NCBI RefSeq assembly: GCF_000058485.1
Contig: NC_008278.1
Location: 248,001-312,000, forward strand
From: Frankia alni ACN14a
GTDB taxonomy: Bacteria; Actinomycetota; Actinomycetes; Frankiales; Frankiaceae
Direction of reading: 5' to 3'
Length of the DNA stretch: 64,000 nt
In this document: one piece after another, positions 34,486 through 46,455 of the stretch
Layout of the letters: each line of letters begins with the position of its first letter
Numbering within the stretch: the stretch's first letter is position 1
Notes under the pieces: model-generated
What the model was told of the DNA's origin: nothing
Seen by the model: only the letters and a program-made list of their open reading frames with translations
The model's database searches: none
Program-made: the position numbers and the translations under genes

Positions 34486-36120
34486 ATGGCCGGACGTTGG
34501 ATGATCGATCGGCGGTACGAGCTGGAGGCTCTGCCGCTGGCTAAAGGAGGAATGGGCGAGGTCTGGGTCGGCCGGGACGTGAAGCTCGACCGGGAGATCG
34601 CAGTGAAGTTCGTCCGTTTTCCCGATGGCCGGCCCGACGAGGAGCTCGTTCGTCGTTTCATCCGTGAATCGCGAATAACCGCCCGGCTGGTGCATCCGGG
34701 GGTTCCCGCCGTCTACGACGCGGGCACCCACGAGGGGCGGCCCTATCTGGTCATGCAGCGGGTACATGGGATCAGCGTCGCCGATCTCGTTGCCGAGCAG
34801 GGAGCGTTGCCGATCGGGTGGGCGGCGGCGATCGCGGCCCAGGCCGCCGCGGTGCTGGCAGTCGCGCACCGGGCGTCCCTTGTCCACCGCGATCTCAAGC
34901 CGGCGAACCTGATGCTGGAGCCAGACGGCACGGTCAAGGTGCTCGACTTCGGCCTCGCGGTCGCACTTGACCGCACCGACCTGTCGAAGATCACTCTGAC
35001 CGGACAGCATCTCGGCAGTCCCGCCTACATGGCCCCGGAGCAGGTGCTCGCCGGGCTCAGCGCGCCGGCCACCGACCTGTACGCGCTGGGCGCGACCCTG
35101 TTCGAGATGCTGACCGGCCGGCGGCTCTTCGCCGGGTCGTCGTCCTACTCGGTCATGCATCAGCAGGTCGAGGAAGTCCCGACCCGGGCCAGCGCTCTGC
35201 GCGCCGACGTTCCCCCAGGTCTCGATGCGCTGGTCGCCGACCTGCTGCGCAAAGCACCGGAGGAACGGCCCTCCGGCGCGGAGTCGGTGTATGAGGCGCT
35301 GGTCGGCTGGATGACGGACCTGGTTCCGCTTCCCGGAATCGTCGACCCCGCCGCGAATAACCCGGTCCGGATGTACAACCGGATCACCGCCTACGTGCAT
35401 CCTCCCGCGCCGGCTCTGTCCGCGCCGATTACCACCGCGCCGACCTCACCCGTGCCTGGCTCTGACCTACCGGGGCCTGGCGTCGTGGAACCGGCACGGT
35501 CGGACGCGGTGGCTGTGCCGCAGCGGCGGTCGCAGTCCGCCGGCGGGATCGACCAGGTCGAGCTTCGCCGGGCCCGGGATGAGGCCCACTCGCTGGCCCG
35601 GGCCTCCCGATACAGTCAGGCCACCGCGATCCTGACGGAGGCGGTGGCTCGGGCCGGACGGGAGATGGGGGCTGACAGCGCCGACGTGCTCGGGCTCCGT
35701 CTCGAGCTCGCCGAGCTGTTGTTCGAGGGGGGTGACTTTCGCCGCGCCGTCAGCGAGTATGAGCGGCTGGTTGCCGACCTCGCCCGCCGGGATGGCCGGG
35801 ACAGCGAGCGGCTGATGCTTGCGCGCCTGCGGGAGGCGACCTGCCGGGCCCTGACTGGTGAGACGCCGCGGGCGCTGGAGCAGCTCGGGGCGCTGCTGCC
35901 CGACGAGACGCGGGCGTTCGGCGCGGACGATCCCCGCGTCCTCGAACTGCGCCGCCAGATCGGGCTGTTGCAGCTCGGGGCCGGCCACCGGGCTGCCGCG
36001 GTCGAGACCCTCTCCGCCCTGCTCGTCGACCTGCTGCGGGTCTGGGGACCGGAGCATCCGATGGTGCCGGTGGTTCGGGAGCTGCTCGCGGGCGCGGATG
36101 CCGCGGCGGCGGTCCACTGA
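34486..36120 (+). CDS. cytosolic Ser/Thr protein kinase with TPR-like C-terminus
   Basis: 544 aa. Complete Hanks-type kinase: KGGMGEVWVG glycine loop, IAVKFV lysine, HRDLKPANLM with Asp136, DFGLAVAL, and SPAYMAPEQ. A Pro-rich linker about 300-355 leads to helical repeats (ARASRYSQATAILTEAVARA, LELAELLFEGGDFRRAVSEY, LLQLGAGHRAAAVETLSALL) of TPR type. No transmembrane segment, unlike sensor kinases such as PknB. It lies 78 bases after the methyltransferase-like gene. By context it could phosphorylate defence proteins, as PglW-type kinases are thought to do. Confidence 0.8.
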   Translation: MAGRWMIDRRYELEALPLAKGGMGEVWVGRDVKLDREIAVKFVRFPDGRPDEELVRRFIRESRITARLVHPGVPAVYDAGTHEGRPYLVMQRVHGISVADLVAEQGALPIGWAAAIAAQAAAVLAVAHRASLVHRDLKPANLMLEPDGTVKVLDFGLAVALDRTDLSKITLTGQHLGSPAYMAPEQVLAGLSAPATDLYALGATLFEMLTGRRLFAGSSSYSVMHQQVEEVPTRASALRADVPPGLDALVADLLRKAPEERPSGAESVYEALVGWMTDLVPLPGIVDPAANNPVRMYNRITAYVHPPAPALSAPITTAPTSPVPGSDLPGPGVVEPARSDAVAVPQRRSQSAGGIDQVELRRARDEAHSLARASRYSQATAILTEAVARAGREMGADSADVLGLRLELAELLFEGGDFRRAVSEYERLVADLARRDGRDSERLMLARLREATCRALTGETPRALEQLGALLPDETRAFGADDPRVLELRRQIGLLQLGAGHRAAAVETLSALLVDLLRVWGPEHPMVPVVRELLAGADAAAAVH

Positions 36121-36232
36121 GCCCGCCGGCCCGCTGATCCTGGTGGTCCGCGCAGGGCCGACGAGGGGGCGGCATGCGGTCGGCGGGGGCGCCCGGGCAG
36201 TGGGATTCGAGCAATGGACGAGAGGCGGTGAC

Positions 36233-38377
36233 GTGGCGCGGCTCGGGATCGACAAGGAGTTCCTGCTCGGATTCGCGGCCCTGGAGAAACAGGTGCAGAA
36301 CCGGGTGCTCGACGTGTTCGCCAAGTTCGAGGCGGCGACCCACGCCGGTCTCCATCTGGAGAAGATCGGGAACGTCCGTGACGACCGGTTCCGGACGATC
36401 CGCATCGACAGGTTCTGGCGGGGCGTGGTGCTTGCTCCGGACAGCGGCGACACCTACACGTTGCTGCGGGTGTTGCCGCATGACGACGCCTACGCCTGGG
36501 CCCAGCGGCGTCGCGTGTCGGTCAATGCGGCAACGGGCCGGAACGAGATTCGTGACGTGGTCGCGATCGATGCGACGCTCCCGGAGTTGACCAGGCGGGC
36601 CGAGCAGGCACCCAGCCGGCTGTTCGCAGACGTGGCGGACAAGGATCTGCGCCGGCTCGGCATCGACGAGCAGACGCTGGCCTTCGCTCGTGTGCTGACG
36701 GATGTGCGGCAGCTCGAGATGGCGCGCGGCTTCCTTCCCCCGAACCAGTGGGACGCCCTGTTCGGCCTGGCGGCGGGGATGACGCCGGAGGAGGTGTGGG
36801 CCGAGATCGGGGCCGCGTCCGAGGCCGACCGGGCATCCTTCGACGCCGATGACGTGGTCGCCGCGGTCGAGCGCAGCGCGGATCGGGTGGTTCTCGTGGA
36901 CGGGCCAGAGGAACTGCTGGAGGTGTTCCGGCACCCGTTTGCCCTGTGGCGGGTATATCTGCACCCGACCCAGCGTCGTATCGCTCAGGCTCGTTTTCGG
37001 GGGCCGGCACGGGTGACCGGCGGGCCGGGGACCGGGAAGACCGTCGTGGCCCTGCACCGCGCGCGTGATCTCGCCTCACAGGGGGTCGGTCGGGTGCTCC
37101 TGACCACCTTCACCTCGACGATGTGCGACTCGCTGGCCGCAGACCTCGACCTGTTGGTCCACGATCCGCTGGAACGCGAACGGATCACCGTCGCGACGGT
37201 GAACAAGATTGCTTACGACGTCTTTCGGGCCTGGCAACCTCAGCCGACCATCCTGACCGACGCTGAGGAACGCGCGGTGTGGCGCACCGCCACTCGCGGT
37301 CTCGGCCTCCCGTTCTCCGAGAGCTTTCTCTCGGAGGAATGGCGGCAGGTCATCCTCGCACAGGAGATCCTCACGGAGGCGGGGTATCAAAAGGCGCGTC
37401 GGGCCGGGAGGGGCCGTCCGCTCGGCCCGCGCCAGCGAGCTCAGGTGTGGGCCGCCTGGCGGCAGTTCGATCGAGAACTGCGCGCCTCCGGCCGGTGGAC
37501 TCATGAGATGATCTGTGTCGAGGCGGCACGTCTGCTGGAACGGGCACCGCATCGGCCATACCGGCATGTGGTGATCGACGAGGCGCAGGACCTCAGCCCG
37601 GTGCAATGGCGCTTCCTGCGGACGGCGGTCAAGCCAGGCGCGGACGACTTCTTCCTCGCCGGCGACGCCCACCAGCGCATTTACCACAACCGAGTGAGCC
37701 TGAGGGAGCTCGGCATCCAGGTGGTCGGCCGGTCTGCGCGGCTGACGGTGAACTATCGGACGACCGCGGAGATCCTCGCCTGGAGCCTGGGAATGCTTCG
37801 CGGCGAACCGATCGACGACTTGGACGGCGGTCTGGATTCGGTGGCCGGCTACCGGTCGGAGCTCCATGGGCCCGTGCCTCGGCTACAGGGCTTCGCAACC
37901 TGGAACGATGAGATCCGGGAAGCCGCCGAACAGGTGCGGGCCTGGATCCGTGCCGGCGTGGCACCGGACGAGATTGGTGTCGCCGTGCGTTCCAACAAAT
38001 TCGCCGAATCCTTACTGCCCGCCCTGCATCGGCTTGGCGTTCCCGCGCGGCTGCTGGCCCGGTTGCCCGAGCAGCAGCCTGCGCCGATCGAACGGGCTGG
38101 AGGTCCGGCGGTTGCGGTCGGCACTATGCACCGGATGAAGGGGCTGGAGTTCCGGTGCCTGACGGTTCTTGGTGTCGGCGAGCGTCAGGTGCCCGCCCCG
38201 GGCGCGGTCACGCCAGCCGGGGAGGACGAAATCGCACACGCCCAGGACGTCCAGCGAGAGCGATGCCTGCTCTTCGTCGCCTGCACCCGTGCACGGGAGG
38301 AGCTGTACATCTCCTGGCATGGCGCTCAGAGCCCGTTTCTCGCCCAGCTCGGCCCGGCCGCCGTTCGCTCTACGTGA
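36233..38377 (+). CDS. RelE-like domain fused to UvrD-type SF1 helicase
   Basis: 714 aa from GTG 36233. Residues 1-100 look like a RelE/ParE fold: FAALEKQVQNRVLDVFAKFE, GLHLEKIG, FRTIRIDRFWRGVVL and LLRVLPHDDAYAWA. After a helical linker the helicase begins: HPTQRRIAQ, Walker A GGPGTGKT, motif II VIDEAQDLSPVQW, GDAHQRIYH, VNYRTTAEI, and the C-terminal VGTMHRMKGLEF and VACTRAREELYIS. UvrD-family helicases move 3' to 5'. The toxin-like domain probably serves as a ribosome- or RNA-binding module rather than a free toxin, because no antitoxin is present. It follows the kinase by 112 bases. Confidence 0.75.
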   Translation: MARLGIDKEFLLGFAALEKQVQNRVLDVFAKFEAATHAGLHLEKIGNVRDDRFRTIRIDRFWRGVVLAPDSGDTYTLLRVLPHDDAYAWAQRRRVSVNAATGRNEIRDVVAIDATLPELTRRAEQAPSRLFADVADKDLRRLGIDEQTLAFARVLTDVRQLEMARGFLPPNQWDALFGLAAGMTPEEVWAEIGAASEADRASFDADDVVAAVERSADRVVLVDGPEELLEVFRHPFALWRVYLHPTQRRIAQARFRGPARVTGGPGTGKTVVALHRARDLASQGVGRVLLTTFTSTMCDSLAADLDLLVHDPLERERITVATVNKIAYDVFRAWQPQPTILTDAEERAVWRTATRGLGLPFSESFLSEEWRQVILAQEILTEAGYQKARRAGRGRPLGPRQRAQVWAAWRQFDRELRASGRWTHEMICVEAARLLERAPHRPYRHVVIDEAQDLSPVQWRFLRTAVKPGADDFFLAGDAHQRIYHNRVSLRELGIQVVGRSARLTVNYRTTAEILAWSLGMLRGEPIDDLDGGLDSVAGYRSELHGPVPRLQGFATWNDEIREAAEQVRAWIRAGVAPDEIGVAVRSNKFAESLLPALHRLGVPARLLARLPEQQPAPIERAGGPAVAVGTMHRMKGLEFRCLTVLGVGERQVPAPGAVTPAGEDEIAHAQDVQRERCLLFVACTRAREELYISWHGAQSPFLAQLGPAAVRST

Positions 38378-38454
38378 TCCGCCGCCGTGATCGGTGAGCA
38401 TTTCCCTGGCAGTGCGTCGGCCGGCGCGGGCGTACAGCACCGCCCCGAGACGGA

Positions 38455-39492
38455 TCAGGTGCTCAGGCGCCGGTAGCGGGCGAGGCGGCGTGCCCCGTCC
38501 GGCGCGGGCCGGCCGGTCTGGGGCTGCAGGGCGGCCTCGAGCCTGGTGCGGACGGAGGACTCGTCGAGATGCATCCCGATCGCGACGAGTCCGCTGGGCC
38601 CGTCCGTCACGGGCCTGGCCGCGACGTGGATCTGGCGTCCGACGACGTTGACGACGTGGCCGCGCAGGCTCCGCCCGGTGTCCACGGTCACGGTGCCCTT
38701 GAGCCGGTAGATGTCCGCGGGCAGGTCCTCGAGCAGGTCGACCAGCCGGCCGGGATCGACCGGGCCGGTGGCACCGACGGTCACCGCGCGGACGCGCGGG
38801 TGCGGCTCGCCGTCATGGTCGCCGTCGTGGTCGTGCCGGGCCAGGGCCGCGAGCGGGAGTTCGTCGACCGGGTCGTGCGGGCTGGCGGCGTCGAACACGA
38901 GAGCCGGGTCGACGCGACCATGGGTGGTGTCGACGACGTGGGCGTGGGGATTGCTCGCGCGGATCCGGTCGGCGATCCGCGCCACCGTCTCGGCGCGGTG
39001 GGCCGGCGCAACCCGGTCGGTCTTGTTGATCAGGACGAGGGAGGCCGACGCGAACCGGGCCGGCGGCAGGCCGCCCGTGTCGACGGTGTCGACGGTGTCG
39101 AAGTAGGCGGCGGCGTCGACCACGTCGACGAGACCGCCGGGGCGCACGCGGTCCACGGTGCTGAACCGGATGAGCCTGGCGAGATGCGGCGGGTCGGCCA
39201 CGCCGCTGGCCTCCACGATCACCGCGTCCAGCCGCAACCGCGGATGGGTCAGCTTCGCCAGCGCCTGGTCCAGGCCGTCGGTGTCCGGCAGGCAGCACAG
39301 GCAGCCGCCCGCGATCGAGGCCGGCTCGTCCACCTGGCCGGTGACCAGCGCGGCATCGACGTTGATCGCGCCGAAGTCGTTGACCACGACCCCGAGGCGC
39401 GCCCCGGGCGCCTGGAGCAGGTGGTTGAGTACCGTCGTCTTGCCCGCGCCCAGGTATCCGGTAAGCGCGATCACGGGTACCCGCACGCCCAT
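38455..39492 (-). CDS. CobW/COG0523 family GTPase (metal chaperone)
   Basis: 345 aa; ATG 39492 preceded by GGAGGAGG. G-domain: Walker A GYLGAGKT, metal site GGCLCCL (CxCC), VEASGVADP switch region, NKTD specificity motif. A His/Asp-rich stretch (HDHDGDHDGEPH) can bind metal, and the C-terminal CobW_C domain is present. Members hand zinc or cobalt to target enzymes and are often Zur-regulated; no Zur box was recognised. A 160-bp fragment of this gene is repeated at 2291-2450. The gene is convergent with the RelE-UvrD gene. Confidence 0.85.
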   Translation of the reverse strand: MGVRVPVIALTGYLGAGKTTVLNHLLQAPGARLGVVVNDFGAINVDAALVTGQVDEPASIAGGCLCCLPDTDGLDQALAKLTHPRLRLDAVIVEASGVADPPHLARLIRFSTVDRVRPGGLVDVVDAAAYFDTVDTVDTGGLPPARFASASLVLINKTDRVAPAHRAETVARIADRIRASNPHAHVVDTTHGRVDPALVFDAASPHDPVDELPLAALARHDHDGDHDGEPHPRVRAVTVGATGPVDPGRLVDLLEDLPADIYRLKGTVTVDTGRSLRGHVVNVVGRQIHVAARPVTDGPSGLVAIGMHLDESSVRTRLEAALQPQTGRPAPDGARRLARYRRLST

Positions 39493-39709
39493 CCCCGCCT
39501 GCCTCCTCCCGTCCCGGCCACGAAGACTATCCGCCCACCTCGCGGGGAGCCCCATAGGGCCCGCCACCGGAGTGGAAAAGCATCGCCAAGCCCAAAGGTA
39601 GTTGTCGGAATGCTTGCTAGGATCGGCGCGCGGGGGACAGCGCCAAGGCCCGGCGGTCGAGAAGTCCGGCCGTGACAGGCGTCCGCGGATAATCCGAAAG
39701 GGCATTCCT

Positions 39710-39997
39710 GTGAGCAGCAAGCTCAACTGGCTCGTCTGCAAGGTCGGCTGCATCGAGTGCGGCATGATAGAAGACCCGGCGCTGAGAATCATCGGAGTTT
39801 ACGCGGACGAGCCGGCGGCCATCACCGCCGCGCGCGATACTGCGCAGACGATCGCGAAACGTTGGGGGATGACCAATTCCGACGAGCCGTACCGGGTGAA
39901 CGCGGCGGAAATGCTGGGTACACGCATGGGCGCCGGCTGGATGTGGACGCCGGCTGACCACGAACAGGTCTTCGCGGTGCAGGTCCCCGGGCCCTGA
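39710..39997 (+). CDS. hypothetical protein, 95 aa
   Basis: GTG 39710 after a weak purine run. Sequence features: LVCKVGCIECGMIEDPALR with three Cys, then GVYADEPAAITAARDTAQTI and GAGWMWTPADHEQ. The frame also opens earlier (39602), without support. No family recognised. Small cytosolic protein; the Cys cluster might bind metal. Confidence 0.5.
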   Translation: MSSKLNWLVCKVGCIECGMIEDPALRIIGVYADEPAAITAARDTAQTIAKRWGMTNSDEPYRVNAAEMLGTRMGAGWMWTPADHEQVFAVQVPGP

Positions 39998-40319
39998 GCA
40001 GGGATGCGGGCTGGAACCAGCCGGCGGTCCGCGACCACCACGCCTACATCAGTCCGACCGGCGGCTGGCACTGGGACCGGTACGGCATCGAGGCGGCCCT
40101 CCAGATCCAGCGGGCGGCGAAGACGCTGCATCCCACGGAGTTCGCCGGGCTGAAAATCGTCCAGGAGACGAAGAACTTCTTCCGTGACTTCCTGCACCAC
40201 AACCTGATCGACGCCCAGGCGACCAGGATCGTCGCCGCCGAGAATCCCGCCTGGTTGCCGGAGCGTGGCGAGGGCGGTGTACTGCACGGGGTTGGTCGGG
40301 CTGACGGATGGAGACGTGG

Positions 40320-40323
<4 letters not shown>
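39958..40323 (+). pseudogene. open frame without a standard start, upstream of the UvrA-like gene
   Basis: The frame is open from 39958 to a TGA at 40321-40323 and reads as real protein: DAGWNQPAVRDHHAYISPTG, GWHWDRYGIEAALQIQRAA, KNFFRDFLHHNLIDAQATR. It contains no ATG, GTG or TTG before this segment; CTG 39994 is the only near-start. The stop overlaps the UvrA-like start as ATGA, which hints at former coupling. Either the 5' end was lost or a non-standard start is used. Family unknown. Confidence 0.4.
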
Positions 40324-42737
<2,414 letters not shown>

Positions 42738-42878
42738 TCGGGCGCCTGACCTTCTCGGCCGTGAGTAAATTGGCATTTCCGCTGGTTAACGTTCGATCAG
42801 ACCTGCGTGCGTCATATGCCCGGTATGTCTGCGAGAATCGCGCCGCTGGCATGCTGAACGCAGGGAGGGCGGCGGGCG

Positions 42879-44714
42879 TTGGCGAGAAGGCTGGGAAGTT
42901 CCTACATCCTGGAGACGGTGATCGGTCGGGGTGCGATGGGCGAGGTGTGGCGTGGCCGCGACGAGGACGGCGCGCCGCTCGCCTTCAAACTCCTGCTGCC
43001 GGAACTCATGGTGGACCCGCAGATCGTCGCCCGGTTCATGCGGGAACGCTCGGTGCTCCTCCGGGTCGACTCGCCCTTTGTCGTGCGGGTCCGTGATCTC
43101 GTCGCCGAGCGCGGTGACCTGGCCATCGTCATGGACTTCATCGAGGGTTCCGACCTGCGTCGTGAACTGATACGGCGCCGAACGGTCCCACCCTCGGAGG
43201 CCGTGGCGACGATTGTCGACATTCTGACAGGGCTCGATGCCGCGCACGAGCTCGGCATCATTCATCGCGACCTCAAACCCGAGAACGTGCTGCTCGACCG
43301 GCATGACGGCGGGTATCGCCCGAAGATCTCCGACTTCGGGATCGCCGGGCTGACGGACGCGTCGACGCGGCTGACCATCGGGCCGGGCCTGCTCGGTACT
43401 CCGCTCTACATGGCACCCGAGATGATCGAGGAGGGCGTCGCCGGTCCGCCCGCGGACATCTATGCCGCCGGGCTCATGCTCTACGAGCTGCTGTGCGGGG
43501 TCACGCCGTTCAGCGGGCGAGCGCCGCTGGCGCTCCTGCGGGCGCACGTCGATCTCCTGCCCGGCCGCCCGCCGAACCTCAGCGACGAACTGTGGTCCGT
43601 CCTCGCCGCCATGCTCGCCAAGGACCCGGCCGAGCGGACCGGGGCCGATCAGTTACGGGCTCTCCTGCCGGACCTGCACGGGTTGCCCGCGAGCCCGCCA
43701 CTGGCCACCCCGCCGCTGGCCACTCTGACGCCGGGTAGCCTGCCGCCGGCCACTCTGCCGCCGATTGCCGTGCCGCCGGACGCCGTGCCGTCCGACGCCT
43801 CGCTGCTGGACGCCGTCCCGCCGGACGCCGCCGTTGCGATCGGCCCCGACCCCGACCGACCTGGACATTCCTCCGCCGAGCCGGGTGGGCGGGGCCGACG
43901 TCGACTCCTCGTCGTCGCTCTCGGCATCGTCGTCGTGATCGTGGCCACGGCGGCGGCCCTCGTGTCGACGACCGGCTCGTCGTCCGACCCATCCAGGCGG
44001 CTCCTGATCCAGGCAGGGACCAGGGACCAGCAGGCGAGGGCGGGGCAGCCCGCCGCCACGGCCGGCCCGAGTCCCGGTGCTTCCGCTCGCGCCGACGGCG
44101 CCGGGTCACCGGCACCGACATCGATGCCGGCCTCCGCATCGACACCGGAACCGGGGTCCGGACTGGCACCGGAACCGGGGTCCGGACTGGCACCGGGGTC
44201 CGCACCGCAACCGGCACCGGCACCGGCGTCCGCCGTGCGCGTGGCGCATCCGACGGCCCCACCCCCGCAACGCCCGGCTGGTCCCGCCGTCGCGGCGCCG
44301 CCCGCCGTCGCGGCGCCCGCGCAGGGCGTTCTCGGCAGGACCTTTACCGACGTCGCGACCCATAGCTGCCTCGACAGCAATGCACAGGGGCAGGTCTACA
44401 CGCTGGGTTGCAACCAGGGCAACTACCAGCACTGGGTGTACGCGGCCGGGAACGACGGGGTGCGGCTCAGGAATGCCCAGACCAACAACTGCGTGGGCAG
44501 CAGGGCGAATCCCGCGCCGGACGGAACCAGGTACCAGGGCACGGTGTACGCCATCGGCTGCGACGGCGGGGCCGCGCAGCTCTGGACCACGTCCAGCGAC
44601 GGCGCCGGAATGACCTTCCGAAACGCCGCCACCGGCGAGTGCCTGGACAGCAACGCCGATGGACGCGTCTACACCCAGGGCTGCAACCACGGCGACTACC
44701 AGCGCTGGGGCTAG
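42879..44714 (+). CDS. transmembrane Ser/Thr kinase with extracellular ricin-type lectin domain
   Basis: 611 aa from TTG 42879, with AGGGAGGG upstream. Kinase domain 1-265: IGRGAMGEVWRG, FKLLLPE lysine, HRDLKPENVLL, DFGIAGL, GTPLYMAPEM. A Pro-rich segment of repeated Pro-Pro-Asp-Ala/Thr units, a single membrane span near 343-366 (LLVVALGIVVVIVATAAALV), and a second Ala/Pro/Gly linker follow. The C-terminal 130 residues are a beta-trefoil with QxW-type repeats (YQHWVYA, AQLWTTS, YQRWG) and Cys pairs (SCLDSNAQGQVYTLGC). The lectin would sit outside the cell, so this is a probable sugar-sensing receptor kinase. Confidence 0.85.
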   Translation: MARRLGSSYILETVIGRGAMGEVWRGRDEDGAPLAFKLLLPELMVDPQIVARFMRERSVLLRVDSPFVVRVRDLVAERGDLAIVMDFIEGSDLRRELIRRRTVPPSEAVATIVDILTGLDAAHELGIIHRDLKPENVLLDRHDGGYRPKISDFGIAGLTDASTRLTIGPGLLGTPLYMAPEMIEEGVAGPPADIYAAGLMLYELLCGVTPFSGRAPLALLRAHVDLLPGRPPNLSDELWSVLAAMLAKDPAERTGADQLRALLPDLHGLPASPPLATPPLATLTPGSLPPATLPPIAVPPDAVPSDASLLDAVPPDAAVAIGPDPDRPGHSSAEPGGRGRRRLLVVALGIVVVIVATAAALVSTTGSSSDPSRRLLIQAGTRDQQARAGQPAATAGPSPGASARADGAGSPAPTSMPASASTPEPGSGLAPEPGSGLAPGSAPQPAPAPASAVRVAHPTAPPPQRPAGPAVAAPPAVAAPAQGVLGRTFTDVATHSCLDSNAQGQVYTLGCNQGNYQHWVYAAGNDGVRLRNAQTNNCVGSRANPAPDGTRYQGTVYAIGCDGGAAQLWTTSSDGAGMTFRNAATGECLDSNADGRVYTQGCNHGDYQRWG

Positions 44715-44864
44715 GCCGTGCCGGTGGTCAGCCGGGTGTCGAGGGTGTCGAGGGTGTCGCGGACTCTCCATGTGAGGGCGGTCACGGCAGGTGGCGACGT
44801 ACGGGCTACAGTGCGTGGCCGAGGAGAAGTCCGGCAGGTTGCCGGGCGGATCCTGCCGCGGGTC

Positions 44865-46172
44865 CTACTGGTCGGCGATCCAGCAGCCGTGGAAGCCGGC
44901 GGGGACCCGACGGGGCAGGGCTACCGACGCCACGTTGGCAAGGTCGGTGGCGGCCAGGACGAGCAGCTCGGAACCGCGCCCGGCCGGGTCGGTCACGATC
45001 GAGATCAGCCAGCCGTCGTCCTCCGAGCGGGCCTCGGGCGCGGCAACGAAGATCGCTTCGCCGGGGGTGGCACCGAGAGACCGGACCCTGCTCGCGCCGG
45101 TCCGGCCGTCGTACTTGACGATCGCGTCCTGGCTGACGGAGTAGAGGAAGCGGTTCGGCCGCCCCACCCGCTGGTCGTTGAGGGTGGGGAACTCGACCGC
45201 CCGGTCGTCGAGAGCCTGCTCCCTGACCACCCCGTTCGCCGGGTCGATCAGCCAGCGGTGGGCGAAGCCGTCGGCGATCATGCCCGCCTCGGTCGGGGCT
45301 CCGCCGAGGCGGGGCCAGATCGCCGCGAAGCGGGCGCGGTCGTAGCGGACGGCGTCGAGGCAGACCCGTCCGGCGTCGTCGACGTGGGCGTTGCCGACGT
45401 GAAAGACGTAGCAGGGGTCGATGTCGAACCACCGCGTCTCGCCGCCGTCGCGCGCCATGACGCCGATGCGCGCCCCGTAGGCGTCGTCCCACCGGTAGGG
45501 CATCCCCTGCCCGAGGAGCGCGAGGTCGAAGACGACCGGCAGGTCGAGCCACACGACATGGCTCTCGGTGATGGCGAAGTCGTGCATCATCGTCGGGCCC
45601 GGCACGTCGATCACTCTGCTCTCGACGAGCTCGCCGGCCGCCGAGAGCCGGTGGTAGGTCAGGTACGGCGGGGCCATGCCGTAGCCGAAGAACAGCAGGT
45701 CACCGGTGAGCGGGTCCCGCTTGGGATGCGCGGTCATGGCGGTCGCGAGTCTCCCGCCGAAGTCGCACGGCCCGGTCGTCGCCAGCTCGGACGTCAGCTC
45801 GTACGGCAGGCCGACCTCCACCAGTGCGAGGATGCGGCCGGCGTGCCGGATCACGCTGGTGTTCGCGGGAACGGCCGTCAGATCGAATCCGGCGGGACCC
45901 ACGAACGGCGCACCGGCCAGCTCGCGGGTGCGTACCCAACGGTTGCGGTACCACTCGGCGCGGCCGTCGCGCAGCCGGACGCCGTGGATCATCCCGGCGC
46001 CGGTGAACCAGTGCCCCGGGTCCGCGCCGGGGGGCGGGTTGGGGCCGTTGCGGAAGTAGCGGCCGCGCAACGCGTCGGGCAGCGCACCGGTGACCGGCAG
46101 GTCGACGGCATCAATCTCGTCGGCCACGGGCGCGAGCAGGCCGCTGAGGTAGGTGGGGGTACTCGCCGTCAT
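44865..46172 (-). CDS. carotenoid cleavage oxygenase (RPE65 family)
   Basis: 435 aa from ATG 46172 with GGAGAAG upstream. Family marks: RYFRNGPNPPPGADPGHWF, and the four iron-binding His in TAHPKRDP, MMHDFAIT, YVFHVGNAH and GFHGCW. The enzymes cleave carotenoid or stilbene double bonds with Fe(II) and O2. No crt genes are nearby, so the substrate is unknown. It is convergent with the lectin kinase gene. Confidence 0.85.
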   Translation of the reverse strand: MTASTPTYLSGLLAPVADEIDAVDLPVTGALPDALRGRYFRNGPNPPPGADPGHWFTGAGMIHGVRLRDGRAEWYRNRWVRTRELAGAPFVGPAGFDLTAVPANTSVIRHAGRILALVEVGLPYELTSELATTGPCDFGGRLATAMTAHPKRDPLTGDLLFFGYGMAPPYLTYHRLSAAGELVESRVIDVPGPTMMHDFAITESHVVWLDLPVVFDLALLGQGMPYRWDDAYGARIGVMARDGGETRWFDIDPCYVFHVGNAHVDDAGRVCLDAVRYDRARFAAIWPRLGGAPTEAGMIADGFAHRWLIDPANGVVREQALDDRAVEFPTLNDQRVGRPNRFLYSVSQDAIVKYDGRTGASRVRSLGATPGEAIFVAAPEARSEDDGWLISIVTDPAGRGSELLVLAATDLANVASVALPRRVPAGFHGCWIADQ

Positions 46173-46269
46173 CAATGTCTTCTCCGATCCCCGTGGTCGG
46201 CCGACCCGGTGGGCACGGCCTCCACCCCGCCAGCGATGGTCCGTCCTCGACGTCTGGTCGGCAATCCGG

Positions 46270-46455
46270 AGCCGGACTTCGGCCGCGGGACCTTCACCGC
46301 GGTGATGGGGCCCTCCGGCTCGGGCAAGTCCAGGCGTTCACCCTCGTGCCATCGCTGAGCGCCGAGCTCAACGTCGCGTTGCCGCTGCGGCTGGCCGGCC
46401 GCCGGCCGCGCCGCCGGGAGGTCCGCGATGTGCTGGAGCCACCCGGTTCGCGCCC
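46270..46455 (+). pseudogene. ABC-transporter ATPase remnant (LolD/MacB-like)
   Basis: One frame reads PDFGRGTFTAVMGPSGSGKS, a Walker A region. After a break at about 46330 another frame reads LSAELNVALPLRLAGRRPRR, then EVRDVLE, which normally follows some 60 residues later in such ATPases. The intervening Q-loop region and the whole C-terminal half are missing. Internal deletion plus frameshift. Confidence 0.65.

Noticed and set aside
35858-36232. N-terminal extension of the RelE-UvrD gene into the kinase gene
   Set aside because: Overlaps the kinase coding region out of frame with Arg-rich noise; GTG 36233 begins the conserved sequence.
44718-46358. 546-aa plus-strand frame opposite the carotenoid oxygenase
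   Set aside because: The minus strand has all four iron-ligand His; only the final 20 residues of the plus frame match anything (ABC remnant).
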